Of a stretch of 64,000 nt of DNA, positions 35,419 to 45,975 are shown in pieces. The stretch comes from Aurantiochytrium sp. KH105 (taxonomy: Eukaryota > Sar > Bigyra > Thraustochytrida > Thraustochytriidae). The DNA is taken from assembly GCA_003116975.1 (NCBI GenBank), contig BGKB01000039.1:1-64000 (forward strand), read 5' to 3'. A model generated the notes under the pieces. It was not told the DNA's origin, did not search any database, and worked only from the letters and a program-made list of their open reading frames with translations. The stretch's first letter is position 1, and each line of letters starts with the position of its first letter. A program made the position numbers and the translations under genes.

Positions 35419-35959
35419 GCTCAGCTTGATAGCGGCAGCAGTCTTTGTAGTTATAATGATGATTTATTCTTCTATCTTGCCCAAGCGGCAAGCTGCAGAG
35501 AGGGGATAAAACCAACATTCCTGCGCATTCATGTCTTCCTGTCTGGCTTGCTGTGAGGCCTCTACTAGGCTTACAACCTTTTTCCCGTCCCCGCGACAAT
35601 GCCGGTCCAAAGTTTGTTGCAGTGACAACAAACACAACACGAGGCAGCCTGGACTTCCAGCAGATTCACAGTCACCACCCAACAACGGCAACAACTTTCA
35701 CAACAACAAACAAACTTTCCTATCTGCCCCTCCCTGGCCTTCCTCCAAGCGCTCCATCACGCTTCGCTACACGCCGCGACTTCCTGCTCTTCCCCATCGC
35801 CAGTGCGCGCGCAGATTTCCGGACCAGCCCCGGCCCCAACACAGCGAGAGCCATCCCGTTCATCCCATTACACCCCCTGCCGCCGCCCCCGCTCCTTGAA
35901 AACGCACCAAGCTGACACCGCCTTAGCTTGCTTTCCCGCCGTTTTCAACGTCCTGCCGC

Positions 35960-35993
<34 letters not shown>

Positions 35994-37187
35994 TGCAGCT
36001 TCGCGGTCCCGTCGCTCGCCTCCGCCCGCCCTCGTCACGCGCCCTGTTATCGGTGGCGGCAGCGTCGCTCAAGACCGCCCGCCCTCCGCAACGACAGGCG
36101 AGCAAGCAAGGCTTGCTCGCCGTCGCCAAAACCTGTTCACGGCTCTCTCCGCCGAAACCTCGCTGCAGCCTTCATCTTCGGGGCACGTGCTGCGGCTAGC
36201 TGCAGCTGCAGCTGCTGCACTGCTCGCAGTCGCCCTCGCCGGCGTTGTCGTCGCTGCCGCCGCCGTTGTTGCTCTTGTTCAGCAGCAGCGCCAGCGCGCG
36301 TTGCTTAGGCCCGGGCCTACTGTCTTCACTATAGTGCTTAACATTTATTTTTCCCACTACTAACAGTAAAGGCGCGTGTGTACCGCCCCTTGGCTCCGAA
36401 GCGGCGCCTGCCTCGCGCGCGCACGCCCCAGGCGCGCGCCGCGGCAGCCCCGACTCGCGCCCGGCAGACAGAGCAGCATCGCAGCGCATCGCATCGCAGA
36501 CCTGCATCGACGCCCGCCCAGCAGCAGCAGCGGCAGCGGCAGCAGCGGCAGCAGCGGCAGCAGCAGCTGCAGGCGAGGGAGCGCGCGAGGGTCCCGATCG
36601 CAGCCGCGGCGAGTCCCACGCCGGCGAGGGCTCGCGGCCGCCGTCCCGCGGGGGCTCTGCGCGGCGCCCGGAGGCCGTGCGGCGGCCTCTGCGCGGTCCC
36701 GGCGGCCAGCAGCCTGCCTGGCAGCCGCCTCCGCCAGCTAGCCAGCTAGCTCGCAAGCGCTCGCGGCCTCGGGCTGCTGCAGCAGCATCGCCCGAGTCCA
36801 TCTCCCGGACGCTATACCACACGCTAGCCAACTCCATCCATCTCGCGAGCCCATCGTCCATCTCCGGCCGCCGAGCAAGTCCGCAACTCCGCGCGAGCCG
36901 AGCCGCACCGACGTCGTCCTCCGCACCGGCGAGCGGCGACAGCGCGGTGGCCGCAGCCGATCGTCTGACAGAGTGCTTGCCCGGGTCGGCGGCCTCCTTG
37001 AGAGCGGGGCGCAAGTTCGTCTCTTCTCCTGAACGCCGGCTCTAGTCTCGTCGGGTCTCTCGTGGTCTTCAGCCCAGCTCTTCAACGCCGAGCCGACTTG
37101 CAGAAGCAAGGCGAGGCGAGGCGAGGCGAGGCGAGGCAAAGCAAACCCTATCGAAACTCGCTCGCGAGCTCGCTCGTGCACGCCACC
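35419..37187. other. CAG/GCA-rich stretch without a confident gene
   Basis: 1.77 kb dominated by GCA/GCG triplet repeats (about 35963-35998 and 36519-36572) and GGCGA repeats (37108-37137). Frames on both strands (for example, a 272-codon minus frame over 36196-37014) are Ala/Ser/Arg-rich with no family resemblance. It is probably regulatory/leader sequence for the small frame at 37188. Confidence 0.45.
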
Positions 37188-37562
37188 ATGCTGCTGGAGA
37201 ACGCCCGCGACTTTGGCAGGGGCCAGCCGCATGGAGAGTCGCCGCGGTGCCAGCCGCTGCCGCCCACCATGGCCACGCTGCTCGAGGTGCGCAAGAACCT
37301 GCTGTACCTGGTCAGCCTCGAGTTCGCTCTCGGCAACCTCGACGCGCTGCAGGCGGCCTCCGAGGGCCACGAGGAGGACCAGCACTGCCAGCGGGACGCA
37401 GCGGCCAGCACCTCCTCGACGCACGCAAGCGCAGTGACGCCTGCGCCTGCGAACGTGGCCAAAAACGCCACGCCGCCACGAGAGGCAGCTTGGGCGCAGT
37501 CAAAGGCAAGCTCAGGAGCACCCAAAGTGCCGCGTCCAAGACTGCACAGCAAGACGGACTAA
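37188..37562 (+). CDS. Doubtful small protein, unknown function
   Basis: A 124-codon frame starting in a good context (CGCCACCATG). It begins MLLENARDFGRGQPHGESPR and holds one helix-like segment (TMATLLEVRKNLLYLVSLEFALGNLDAL), then Ala/Ser/Thr/Pro-rich low complexity. A second ATG in a CACCATGGCC context opens the helical segment. No family was recognised. Long low-complexity sequence in front and (ATCG)n right after the stop suggest caution; it could also be a non-coding or split gene. Confidence 0.35.
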   Translation: MLLENARDFGRGQPHGESPRCQPLPPTMATLLEVRKNLLYLVSLEFALGNLDALQAASEGHEEDQHCQRDAAASTSSTHASAVTPAPANVAKNATPPREAAWAQSKASSGAPKVPRPRLHSKTD

Positions 37563-37565
37563 GCA

Positions 37566-37645
37566 ATCGATCGATCGATCGATCGATCGATCGATCGACT
37601 GCTTGCTTGCCTGCCTGCCTGCCTGCCTGCCTGCTGCCTGACCGA
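37566..37645. repeat. (ATCG)n followed by (CTGC)n microsatellites
   Basis: About eight ATCG units, then six CTGC units and short TGAC/CTGA repeats, immediately after the small frame ends. Confidence 0.9.
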
Positions 37646-37856
37646 CTGACTGTGAAGTCCAGTGAGTGCTTGTTGGAATTCTGTCTGATCGCGAGCTGCC
37701 CCCGCGCGCTTGTGATCTCCGTAACCTATATATCACCCCACCAAAAAATCTCAAATTCGTCTGTATAAACCTACCTATGATCGCCGCGCGTCAACTTCAG
37801 TCCCGCGGGCCACGTCTTGTCAATTTTCTTTTCTTTACAGAAATATGTGACGGTCA

Positions 37857-40800
37857 TCAGTGTTCACTGCCGCTGACAGAGTGGGACGAGTCCGCTTTTT
37901 GCTGCGCCGCAATGCGCCCCTCCAGCGCAGAAACCTGCTCCGAAAGCCTCACAACCAAACCTGTAAGGTGCTCGATGGCGGCCTCGTTGCGGAGATTCAT
38001 CGTGTCGTCCATCACACTCGCCTGGCCCGGGACAACGCCGTGCAAAGCCATGGCATCGTTCATGTCGTCCACCTCTTGCTGAATCTGGCCCTCCAGAGTC
38101 GAAGTGTGCCGCTTGAATGACTTGGCCCGACGCCGGACCCCCGCAGCCGCCGAGGAAGAGTATCGCGTGCTCTCGCCAACCGAATTGCCGTCCGCAAAGG
38201 CGTGCTCTCCTGGGCCACCAAGTCCGGAAACGCCTCCCACCGCCGATCCTGGAGCCGGGGGCGAAGCTTCAAATTCATGCTCGTCCTCCTGCAAATCCTG
38301 ACGCGACGAAACACTCGAAAGATCCGCAGCCGCGTACGGTGGCGGTGGCGCAGCTCGCTGGAGGTGAATTGCGCTCTGCATGACGCGGTCCGCTGCAATT
38401 CGCTTCGGGTTCCGTTGAAAGTAACCAATACGCACCAGCTCTTCTTCGACGCCGGTGCGCATTGCCGAAGTCTCGGAACTCGCACGACGTTTCATATTGT
38501 TTGCAACCGAGCTTTCTGCCGAAACGTACGAGCTCGCAGAGACAGAGGCGGCCTTGGGAGCCAGTCTCTTATGACGAGGTTCGCTTTCAAAGGTGCCCCA
38601 ACCTCGCTGCTGCGAGCTCTGCCCGTGCAACAGCCCAGCGCTTTCCTCTCGTTGTACTGCATTCCCGGGATACACGCCATTGAACGCGGCCAAGTCCTCG
38701 CTCTCGACGCTGTCCTCTCCATCGTCAAGGCCCTCAGTGTCAGACTCTGCTTCACTCTTGCTAATCGAAGTGCTGCGCCGATGCAGCGCCTCGTTGTTGA
38801 GCGCCTGCTGTGCAATGCGCTGTTCGTCAGCCTCGACTTCTTGAAAAAAGGATTGAGTCTCTTTAAGTTCAGGCCAAAGGAATGATGGCGAGCGCCGCAG
38901 CTTCTTCCAGCGACGAAAGAGCGTGTACCGAATCGAGTTGTATGTCGGGGCCTTGCGCCGGATGAGATTGACCGCGTGCAGCCACTCTGCTGGAACCTGG
39001 ACGTCGACCTGGCCATTGCCCTTTTCGATGACAATGTTTTTGCGCGTTAGCTCCGGCAAATAGTCCCCCACGTCGTAGTTATCGCTCGTTCGCCCGCAAC
39101 AACGGCGATATCGCAAACACAGCATTTTATACATTTTGTTGAGACTCTTCTCGCGCAGATCATACGTAAGGATGATGCGCGCGCGTTGAAGCAACCACTG
39201 CTCCTTGGCATTCTGCTGAATCTCGTCAAAGGTGTTGGTCATGATAGCGATGATGAGATTGAGAATGACGAGCGCCACAACAACCATGTAAATGCCCACG
39301 AAAAAGTATCCCGAGTACTTGCGAAACACCTTTTCCTCATCGTTCAGAGCGCCAACGTCCAGATTAAAGACAAAAAAGTAAAGAGTGATCCAGCTGTTGT
39401 ACATGGTACCGTACAGCTGCGAGCCCGAGCCACGAAAAATGAGCGTAATGGCATGACTGAACCCAGTCACATAAATGAGTAGCACCACCAGATAAATGGC
39501 GATATCGGCGAGCATGCGACGAATCGTGCACATGGTGATGCCGATCACCTCAAAGCCCTCCGCAAAGCTCAAGAGGCGAATCCACAAAAGCACGGCGCCC
39601 ACCGCCGACACCAAATTGGAAGCGTCGCGAAAAAGGGTCACGTCAATGTGTGTACTCACGGTCAATCGTAGCAACTGCTCGAGGAGGACACAAATATGTG
39701 GAAGCACATCTGTGAAAGGGTCGGAGTACACGTTAACGCCCCGACCACGGCGGAGACCTAGCTCGATGAAAAATCGAACAAGATGCCGTACGTTGAGCGC
39801 AAAGACGACCAACTCGAGGGCAGCCTGCGTCGCGTGTACGCCGCGCCGTTCTCCCGCGCCGAGGGTCAGAAACGCCTGTGCTTGCACAAAGCAATGCCAA
39901 AGATCCTCCTCCCCGTATAGCGTGGTGGCAAAGAAGAAGGCAACAAAGATACAGTGGACAGCGAACTCAAAGAGAAGGGCCTCGCGAGTAAAGAGGATCC
40001 ATCGAATATTGAAGATCCACTGCACCACCTCGTGGGAAATGAGCTCGTGGCGCTCATCCTGCACCATTTTGTCGAGAATTTCATTACTCGTCACGGGTCC
40101 GCCCGTGAGCAAAGTGTCATAAGAGTATATTTTGTCGTTTCCTCGCGCGTACAAAAAGGTACGCTGCCGATCGAGCATGCGCAGCGCAAGCTTGGGCCGG
40201 TCACGGACCATTACTTCGAAGAATCGAAAGTAGAATTCATCCGTGCGCGCCTGCACCAGGTTCGTGACACCGTCGTCGCTCCACGAGCTCGCCATGCTGG
40301 CACTGCGCGCATGCTGAGCCACCTCGGAAGCGAATCGCAACCGCTTGGGGCCTCGCATCATCTCACCGAGTCCACCGGCCCCACTATTTGGTCGGTTTTC
40401 GCGTAGGTCACCTTTAAGTACGCGCTGACGCACAAGCCGCCAGCGCTCGCGCGCGTCGACCCTCTTGAGCGTAGAGTTGATACGCTCTTTCGTGTCTTGT
40501 CGCTCCAAAATTGGTGGAAGCGGGTCGATATGCCCAAGAAGCGGCGCGGGCATCCCGGACTCTACATCAGTGCGGGTGTCGATGCCGAGCTCGACTTCGC
40601 GCTCCCGTCTCTCCTGAAGCTGACGCTCGAGTTGGTGCTGCTTGAGAGAACTGCTTGCCACAGGCGCGGCAACGTCGCTCGCCGGATTGTTCGATCCCAT
40701 GTCAATACTATCTTGACGCTGTAGAATCGGGTCCAGTGATCCGTAAATGTCAAATTCGGGGCGAAAAATGTTGAAGCTGCTCGATGCTCGCAGGCTTGCG

Positions 40801-41498
40801 CTGTGCGAGACATCGAGCAAATAAGAGGCAACTTGCAGGTGGAGATCATCGTCCGGTTTTGAGGCCGCGGCCTCGAGGGGAATTTGGCCGTCGCAGTTGA
40901 CAAGGTCGAGACGAGCGCCCGAACTTACAAGCAAGCGAGCCACATCGAGCGAGCACACCATGTGGAGCGCGGCGTTGCCGCTGTCATTTTGGTGATCAAT
41001 CTTGGCGCCCGCGCGCAGCAAAATCTGCACGGTCTCGGCGCAGTCTTGTACGACGGCCCAATGCAAGGGCGTCGAGTGGTCTACAGTTTGCGCGTTAACG
41101 CGCGCTCCGCATTTCAAAAGGTAGCGCACCACATGTGGCGCACTGACGAGTGTGTGCAGAGGGGTCTGTCCCACGGCGCCCTGGAGGTCCACGTTAACGC
41201 CGTGGTCGACGAGCGCCTTGGCGACCTCGACGCTTGCGGCACGGTGCAGCGGCGACTCGCCAAAGGTTGGTTGGCTTCTCCGAAAGTCGAGACGGCTCGC
41301 TGCGCCAGCGTCCATGATCTTGAGTAGACTCTTGACGCGTCCAAGGTTTCCCTCGACTGCCGCGTCCAAGAGGTCCACGAAGACCTCGGTCTCGTTGCTG
41401 TTCATGAGGCTCTCATTCTCGGTCGGGGGCATCGAGGCCGAAGGTCCGAGGCCTGCCGACAGCCCGGCGGTCAGGCTCGCTGCCGCGGCCTCCATCAT
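37857..41498 (-). CDS. Ankyrin-repeat TRP-type cation channel
   Basis: An intronless 1213-residue membrane channel. Residues ~40-230 hold ankyrin repeats (GESPLHRAASVEVAKALVDHG; GQTPLHTLVSAPHVVRYLLK; HSTPLHWAVVQDCAETVQILL). Six membrane helices lie at ~500-760: IFNIRWILFTREALLFEFAV to the last, VGIYMVVVALVILNLIIAIMTNTFDEI, whose ending matches the S6 and TRP-box approach of TRPV/TRPA-like channels. A pore-region segment is around YNSWITLYFFVFNLDVGA. The ~450-residue C-terminal tail is Ser/Glu-rich with a short coiled coil (LTGLVVRLSEQVSALEGRI). It would pass cations at the plasma membrane or cilium in response to chemical, thermal or mechanical cues; selectivity is not predictable. Confidence 0.9.
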   Translation of the reverse strand: MMEAAAASLTAGLSAGLGPSASMPPTENESLMNSNETEVFVDLLDAAVEGNLGRVKSLLKIMDAGAASRLDFRRSQPTFGESPLHRAASVEVAKALVDHGVNVDLQGAVGQTPLHTLVSAPHVVRYLLKCGARVNAQTVDHSTPLHWAVVQDCAETVQILLRAGAKIDHQNDSGNAALHMVCSLDVARLLVSSGARLDLVNCDGQIPLEAAASKPDDDLHLQVASYLLDVSHSASLRASSSFNIFRPEFDIYGSLDPILQRQDSIDMGSNNPASDVAAPVASSSLKQHQLERQLQERREREVELGIDTRTDVESGMPAPLLGHIDPLPPILERQDTKERINSTLKRVDARERWRLVRQRVLKGDLRENRPNSGAGGLGEMMRGPKRLRFASEVAQHARSASMASSWSDDGVTNLVQARTDEFYFRFFEVMVRDRPKLALRMLDRQRTFLYARGNDKIYSYDTLLTGGPVTSNEILDKMVQDERHELISHEVVQWIFNIRWILFTREALLFEFAVHCIFVAFFFATTLYGEEDLWHCFVQAQAFLTLGAGERRGVHATQAALELVVFALNVRHLVRFFIELGLRRGRGVNVYSDPFTDVLPHICVLLEQLLRLTVSTHIDVTLFRDASNLVSAVGAVLLWIRLLSFAEGFEVIGITMCTIRRMLADIAIYLVVLLIYVTGFSHAITLIFRGSGSQLYGTMYNSWITLYFFVFNLDVGALNDEEKVFRKYSGYFFVGIYMVVVALVILNLIIAIMTNTFDEIQQNAKEQWLLQRARIILTYDLREKSLNKMYKMLCLRYRRCCGRTSDNYDVGDYLPELTRKNIVIEKGNGQVDVQVPAEWLHAVNLIRRKAPTYNSIRYTLFRRWKKLRRSPSFLWPELKETQSFFQEVEADEQRIAQQALNNEALHRRSTSISKSEAESDTEGLDDGEDSVESEDLAAFNGVYPGNAVQREESAGLLHGQSSQQRGWGTFESEPRHKRLAPKAASVSASSYVSAESSVANNMKRRASSETSAMRTGVEEELVRIGYFQRNPKRIAADRVMQSAIHLQRAAPPPPYAAADLSSVSSRQDLQEDEHEFEASPPAPGSAVGGVSGLGGPGEHAFADGNSVGESTRYSSSAAAGVRRRAKSFKRHTSTLEGQIQQEVDDMNDAMALHGVVPGQASVMDDTMNLRNEAAIEHLTGLVVRLSEQVSALEGRIAAQQKADSSHSVSGSEH

Positions 41499-42923
41499 CT
41501 CTCGCCCCTCGGGCTCGGCCCCCGCCGCAGCCGAGACCGCGACGTCCTATGTTTGGCCGACTGCGAGTCCTTCAAAAAGATCATAGCCTAACTGTTAGTC
41601 CGCAACACCACCATAATCTTTATCCTCATCCATCGAACGGCAAGGCTTTCTATTTAGACTTGGGCCTGAAAACTCAGATAACTGGAGACAGGAGTTGCGT
41701 GGGCTGAGCTCGGTCGTGGACGATGCTCGAACTCGACGAAGACCTCACAGACAAGCCAAGCCGCTCCTCCTGTGTGTCAGCATCTTTTTTGTTTTTTTTG
41801 CCTTTGTAGGCCTGGCGGACCTTAAGGAGTTCGTAACTCACATCCACCGGGCAAGTTAGTGGCCAGCGTGGTGATACAGTGGTGAAGCGTGTTGCCAAAT
41901 CATAATTTTATCCAAGACAACGAAGAAGTTGCAGCTATGATCTTGAGATTGTTCATTCACTGCCCGAATCAGACGAATTGGAGTCATCGAGGCATCGTCA
42001 TGATTCTGTTTTTCGCCACTTCGACAGGTCGCCACTTTGTCTGGCTATCATACGGTGTCTGCACACAACAGGTGATAACCCCCACGACCCTTTTCGGGGC
42101 GGGCCAGGCCAGTTCATTATACTGTTGTGCAAATTTTGGTCTTTTGGGCGCCTCGGTTGCATGTATCCAATCTTGTCATCGTCCTAATCCTCTACTCCTG
42201 CTGTATCTGTTGGTGTGGCCGCGCTACTGCCGCCGCCTTTCGCGCCACCTCATCGTTTCGGGTGTCAGGAGTACTGTTATAATCTGGAGGCTGCCGTGTG
42301 CGTGTGTGCTGGGACGAAAAACTTCACCTCCACATTTCTCATCAGCGACGACTGCCGTGATTTTTACTGTTCGCCAAGGCAACGTCACCTGGCTGTCACT
42401 TCTTGCACCTCATCCTCCACTCGCAGCATTCATCAGCGGCAGCCCGCTAACGAACCTCGACGCACGTCCAACACTTTGCGATGGTCCTCGACAGCTGCCG
42501 CAACAGCGCGCAAGGCCAGTCAGGCACCCACCTCTCCATCTCTCGAAAACGGAAAAAAGACATCGCCTCAACGCCGAACCCGCTGTGCTGCACCGGCCAG
42601 TCAGGGTCCCCGGGGGCCCCAATCCCGTTTGGGGCCCGCGGCGCCCCTGAATCCGGACGCTTCCCGGCGCGCGGAAAAGGCGCTGCAGATGCACTTCGCG
42701 CGGCACGAGCGTCCCGGCCGGAGTCCGCGCCCAGGCCCCGTCCCTGCCCGCGCCCGCCGCCGTCCGCGCCGCCGCCGCCGCCGGGCAGAGCGCGAACGGC
42801 CCGTGCAGACAGCCCCGGCAGCCGCGCGCAGCAGAGCGCCCGAGCGCAGCGCGACGGAGTTGGCGGCGGGAAGGGCGACGGCGACGCGCAGGCGAGCGTG
42901 CCCACCCACGACGCCTCCGACCG

Positions 42924-42963
<40 letters not shown>

Positions 42964-42964
42964 C
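41499..42964. promoter_or_regulatory. Divergent upstream region between the TRP-like channel and acidic-protein genes
   Basis: 1.47 kb without a supported gene. A 74-codon minus frame at 41674-41898 begins at TTG, not ATG. Triplet tracts occur at 42765-42786 ((GCC)n) and a (GACGAG)n tract at 42927-42963 directly abuts the plus-strand start. Confidence 0.45.
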
Positions 42965-43765
42965 ATGGGCGGCAGCGAGGAGAACAGCGGCGGCGGCGAA
43001 GCCCTCGCGGTCTCGCAGCAGGAGCTCGTGGCGAGCTTCGGCTTCGCAGGAGCAGTCGCGGCCCGCGAGGACCTCATGGCGAGGTGCCTCTTGCTGGCGG
43101 CGCCGGAGGAGGAGAACGACGAGGAGGAGGACCCCGTCCGCGGCGAGGCTACCGCCGCCCGAAATAGCGAGGTCTTTGTCTTTTCCGACATGGACCTGGA
43201 CCTGAGCGAGGACGAAGAGGACCAGCAGATCGACCAGCAGCCTATTGATGCGGAGGTGACTCCGGAAACGGAGAATCACGACGACAAGGAAGCCGTCGAG
43301 GCATTTGGAGACGATGAAACACTCGTGAGCGAGGAGGAGGACAATGAGGATGACGAAGCGACCGTTGAGGGCAAGCTGTCGTTGGAGGAAGAGGCCAAGC
43401 TTTTGATGGAGGAGGATGTCAAGGATGAAGAGCCCGAGACTGCCATGGCCATTTCTCTTGAAGTCGAGGACGCCAAGGATGCCGACGTGGCTGAGCGTGA
43501 GCTGGCCAAGCGTGCGGCAATGAAGAGCGCCTCGGAAGGCAAGCTGCCCGTGTTGACCCCGAAAACCGACGCCAAGCTCGGCAAGAGCGCCTCGGACGGA
43601 AAGCTCAAGGCCGCCTCGCGGTCACCTTCTCTTTCTCCCGCGCGTCTGCGGAAGCAGGTGTCGCACATGCTGGAACGTGCCTTTAGCAAGCACAGCATCC
43701 ACCCCAAGCGACTGCACATGCCTCGTTTCCACGTAAACCACAGCAGCCACGAGGCCTCTCCATGA
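42965..43765 (+). CDS. Acidic low-complexity protein, unknown function
   Basis: A 266-residue protein starting MGGSEENSGGGEALAV in a strong context (GGACCATGG). Residues ~15-50 have a short helical segment (SQQELVASFGFAGAVAAREDLMARCLLL). A long Glu/Asp-rich middle follows, with EEEAKLLMEED, then Lys/Ser-rich repeats (KSASEGKLP..., KSASDGKLK) and a basic C-terminus with SP motifs (SPSLSPARLRKQVSHML) ending in a His/Lys-rich tail. The two KSAS(E/D)GKL copies are a short internal repeat. The acidic-then-basic layout resembles histone-chaperone-like or nuclear shuttling proteins, but no family was recognised. The frame is open further upstream, but those residues are repeat-derived. Confidence 0.6.
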   Translation: MGGSEENSGGGEALAVSQQELVASFGFAGAVAAREDLMARCLLLAAPEEENDEEEDPVRGEATAARNSEVFVFSDMDLDLSEDEEDQQIDQQPIDAEVTPETENHDDKEAVEAFGDDETLVSEEEDNEDDEATVEGKLSLEEEAKLLMEEDVKDEEPETAMAISLEVEDAKDADVAERELAKRAAMKSASEGKLPVLTPKTDAKLGKSASDGKLKAASRSPSLSPARLRKQVSHMLERAFSKHSIHPKRLHMPRFHVNHSSHEASP

Positions 43766-44218
43766 GTCGCATCAGCCCTGTGACCCAATTACGCTTGACT
43801 CATCCAGGATGGTTGACAGAGTTGACGCATGCATGTGAATGAAAGATGAAAAGATGATTCCAAAGCTTGGAACGCTCGTAACGCGTTCTGATAACCAGCC
43901 CAAAATTTGCACGAGGAACCTCGCCATCTCGGTGCAAGCAGCAACCAACATGACTGAATTCATCGTGGCAGCAGGCCATGCTGCTTCGCGCGTCGGCTCT
44001 CTTGTTTCGTCACCAGTGAGGCAGACGCGAATATTCCTCACGACGAGGCTCCTCTTCTCCAGTGTATAACCCATGAAAAGAATACTACCCTACACTTTGT
44101 TATACGAGATGCTTCTGGCTACGGGTTGTTGTTGTTGTTTTGGTTGTAAAATTCATCAAGCTCCTCGAGCGCAGTTTCTCGAACTTTCCCCTCGCATGCG
44201 GAACAATCGCAGGTTCTG

Positions 44219-44253
<35 letters not shown>

Positions 44254-44876
44254 CCATCATTACAGTTTCCTCACCCGGCCAGCTACTGCTGCTGCTGCTG
44301 GATCCCACCAATCACATGTATGTCAACCTTGTGAGCTCAAGCTCGAGCTCGAGTTGGTCTGGAAGTGGCCTAACAACCGCCGCAAATCTCAGCCACAGGA
44401 TCACTCGCTTTCGGCGGTGGCAGCCCCGAGGAGCAAAAGTCGAATCCAAGGTACGTGTCACGCGCCGTCCGCCGCGCCCCCCAAGCGCAGGACGGGAGGC
44501 CCGCTCGGGCGCCGCGCCACGCCGGTCCCTCGCGCGCTTTCCGTGCGCGCCGCCGCGCGCCGGTCCGCGGGCCCCGCGGCGGAAGCGAGCCGGAGTCGGA
44601 GATGATGAGTGGCCAGCAGCCAGCCAGCCAGCTGGCGAGCCAAGAAAGCTCCCTCCATGCTTACCGGGCGAGCAGACTGGCAGGCAGGCCATATCGAAGA
44701 CGGGCCCGCGCGAAGCGAAACCCCAGCGGAGTCCTGGAGGATTAACCAAAAGTTGTCGACCGATTGACTGACCGACTGACGCCTTTGATTAACCTCTTTT
44801 GTTCATTTTATTGTCGTTGTGCGCGCAGCCTTGCACAAAGCCCCTTATCTTCACCCAAAAAACAAGCTCAAACAAA
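43766..44876. other. Intergenic and leader of eEF1B-beta, with a possible 5' UTR intron
   Basis: No gene was seen. It contains an (ATC)n tract (44220-44260) and, near the eEF1B gene, AAG|GTACGT (44451) and a pyrimidine-rich acceptor ending GCGCGCAG at 44828, which could remove a 378-nt leader intron. Confidence 0.45.
44220..44260. repeat. (ATC)n microsatellite
   Basis: About 13 ATC/CAT triplets with one CAC interruption, intergenic. Confidence 0.9.
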
Positions 44877-45536
44877 ATGGCCGCCATGCCTGACCTCAGC
44901 TCTCTTAACACGCCCGCGGGCATGGGCAAGCTCAACGGCTTCATGAGCTCGCGCTCGTACGTGTCCGGCTTCGAGCCCTCGCAGGAGGACGTCAAGCTCG
45001 TCAAGGCCCTTGAGGGTGTCGAGGTTGACCAGAAGAAGGCCGCCCACGTCGCGCGCTTCCTCAAGCACATGAACGAATTTTCCGAGTCGGAGCGCTCCGC
45101 CTGGCCCGAGGCCGGTGCCGCCGCCGCTGGTGGTGCCGCCGAGGAGGAGGACGACGATGACTTCGACCTCTTTGGTGATGACGACGAGGAGGCCGAGAAG
45201 GCCCTCGCCGAGAAGATGGCCGCCGAGAAGGCCGCCCGCAAGGCCGGCAAGGGCAAGGGTGAGCGCTCGCTCATCGTGCTCGAGGTCAAGCCGTACGACG
45301 CCGAGACCGACCTCGAGGTCCTCGCCAAGGGCATCAAGAAGTTCGAGCACGAGGGTATCCAGAACTGGGGCAAGGAGCACAAGCTTCTTCCCGTTGCCTT
45401 TGGCATCAAGAAGCTCGCCATCTCCGCCGTCGTCTACGACGACCTCATGGGTGTTGACGGTCTCAGCGACCTCATCGAGGAGAAGTACGGCGACCTCATC
45501 CAGTCCATCGACGTCCAGGCCATGAGCAAGGTCTAA
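44877..45536 (+). CDS. Translation elongation factor 1-beta (eEF1B alpha/beta, GDP exchange factor)
   Basis: A 219-residue guanine-nucleotide exchange factor that recycles eEF1A-GDP to GTP. An N-terminal segment (FEPSQEDVKLVKALEGVEVDQ) matches the helical domain that binds the gamma subunit. A Glu/Asp stretch with FDLFG (EEEDDDDFDLFGDDDEEAEK) follows, the characteristic EF1B acidic region. The C-terminal GEF domain (RSLIVLEVKPYDAETDLEVLAKGIKKFEHEGI, WGKEHKLLPVAFGIKKL) ends in LIQSIDVQAMSKV; family members typically end SVDIVAFNKI-like. GC-rich, codon-biased sequence suits a highly expressed gene. The ATG at 44877 is the first that gives the normal length; the frame extends upstream to 44799 without conservation. 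Confidence 0.95.
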   Translation: MAAMPDLSSLNTPAGMGKLNGFMSSRSYVSGFEPSQEDVKLVKALEGVEVDQKKAAHVARFLKHMNEFSESERSAWPEAGAAAAGGAAEEEDDDDFDLFGDDDEEAEKALAEKMAAEKAARKAGKGKGERSLIVLEVKPYDAETDLEVLAKGIKKFEHEGIQNWGKEHKLLPVAFGIKKLAISAVVYDDLMGVDGLSDLIEEKYGDLIQSIDVQAMSKV

Positions 45537-45975
45537 GCGCCCGAGCAACTGGTTTCACGAAAACAACAACAAAACAGATTACTAAAAAATACAAGAGGCA
45601 CTGTGCCTTCCTTGCTTGCTTGCTCGCTTGCTCGCTTGCTCGCTTGCTTGCTTTCTTTGTTCGCGGTCTTCCTTTGTTTTTCTTTTCCAGTTTGCCCCAT
45701 TATGAAATGAGCTTGCGAAGATGACGTCAAGAGAGAGAGAGAGAGGGAGCCAGCCGGCAAGGACGTTCATCCCATCATTTCAAAATAAAAACCAACCTTC
45801 CCCCTCTCCCGACCCTCTCCCTAGAAAAAGTCTTTTTTGCATGCTCTCTCCACTCAGCAATACGAGACATCAAAGAATCTAAACATGCTTAGGCTACAAT
45901 GGATGGGCACATAGCGCGACAGTCGCCCCAAGACAGTTGCGTCTGGGCTCTTGACTATCTCTCACGCGCATAATT
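45537..45975. other. Convergent 3' region with TTGC/TCGC repeats
   Basis: 439 bp, with (TTGCT[C]GC)n at about 45611-45656 and a GA run at 45732-45748. No gene was seen. Confidence 0.5.

Noticed and set aside
36196-37014. 272-codon minus frame with poly-Ala
   Set aside because: It results from GCA/GCG repeats; composition is extreme and no family is seen.
41674-41898. 74-codon minus frame
   Set aside because: It has no ATG at its 5' end, and no upstream exon could be supported.
42927-42963. (GACGAG)n as coding sequence of the acidic protein
   Set aside because: The frame is open through it, but the strong ATG context right after it suggests that it is leader; no evidence supports translation.
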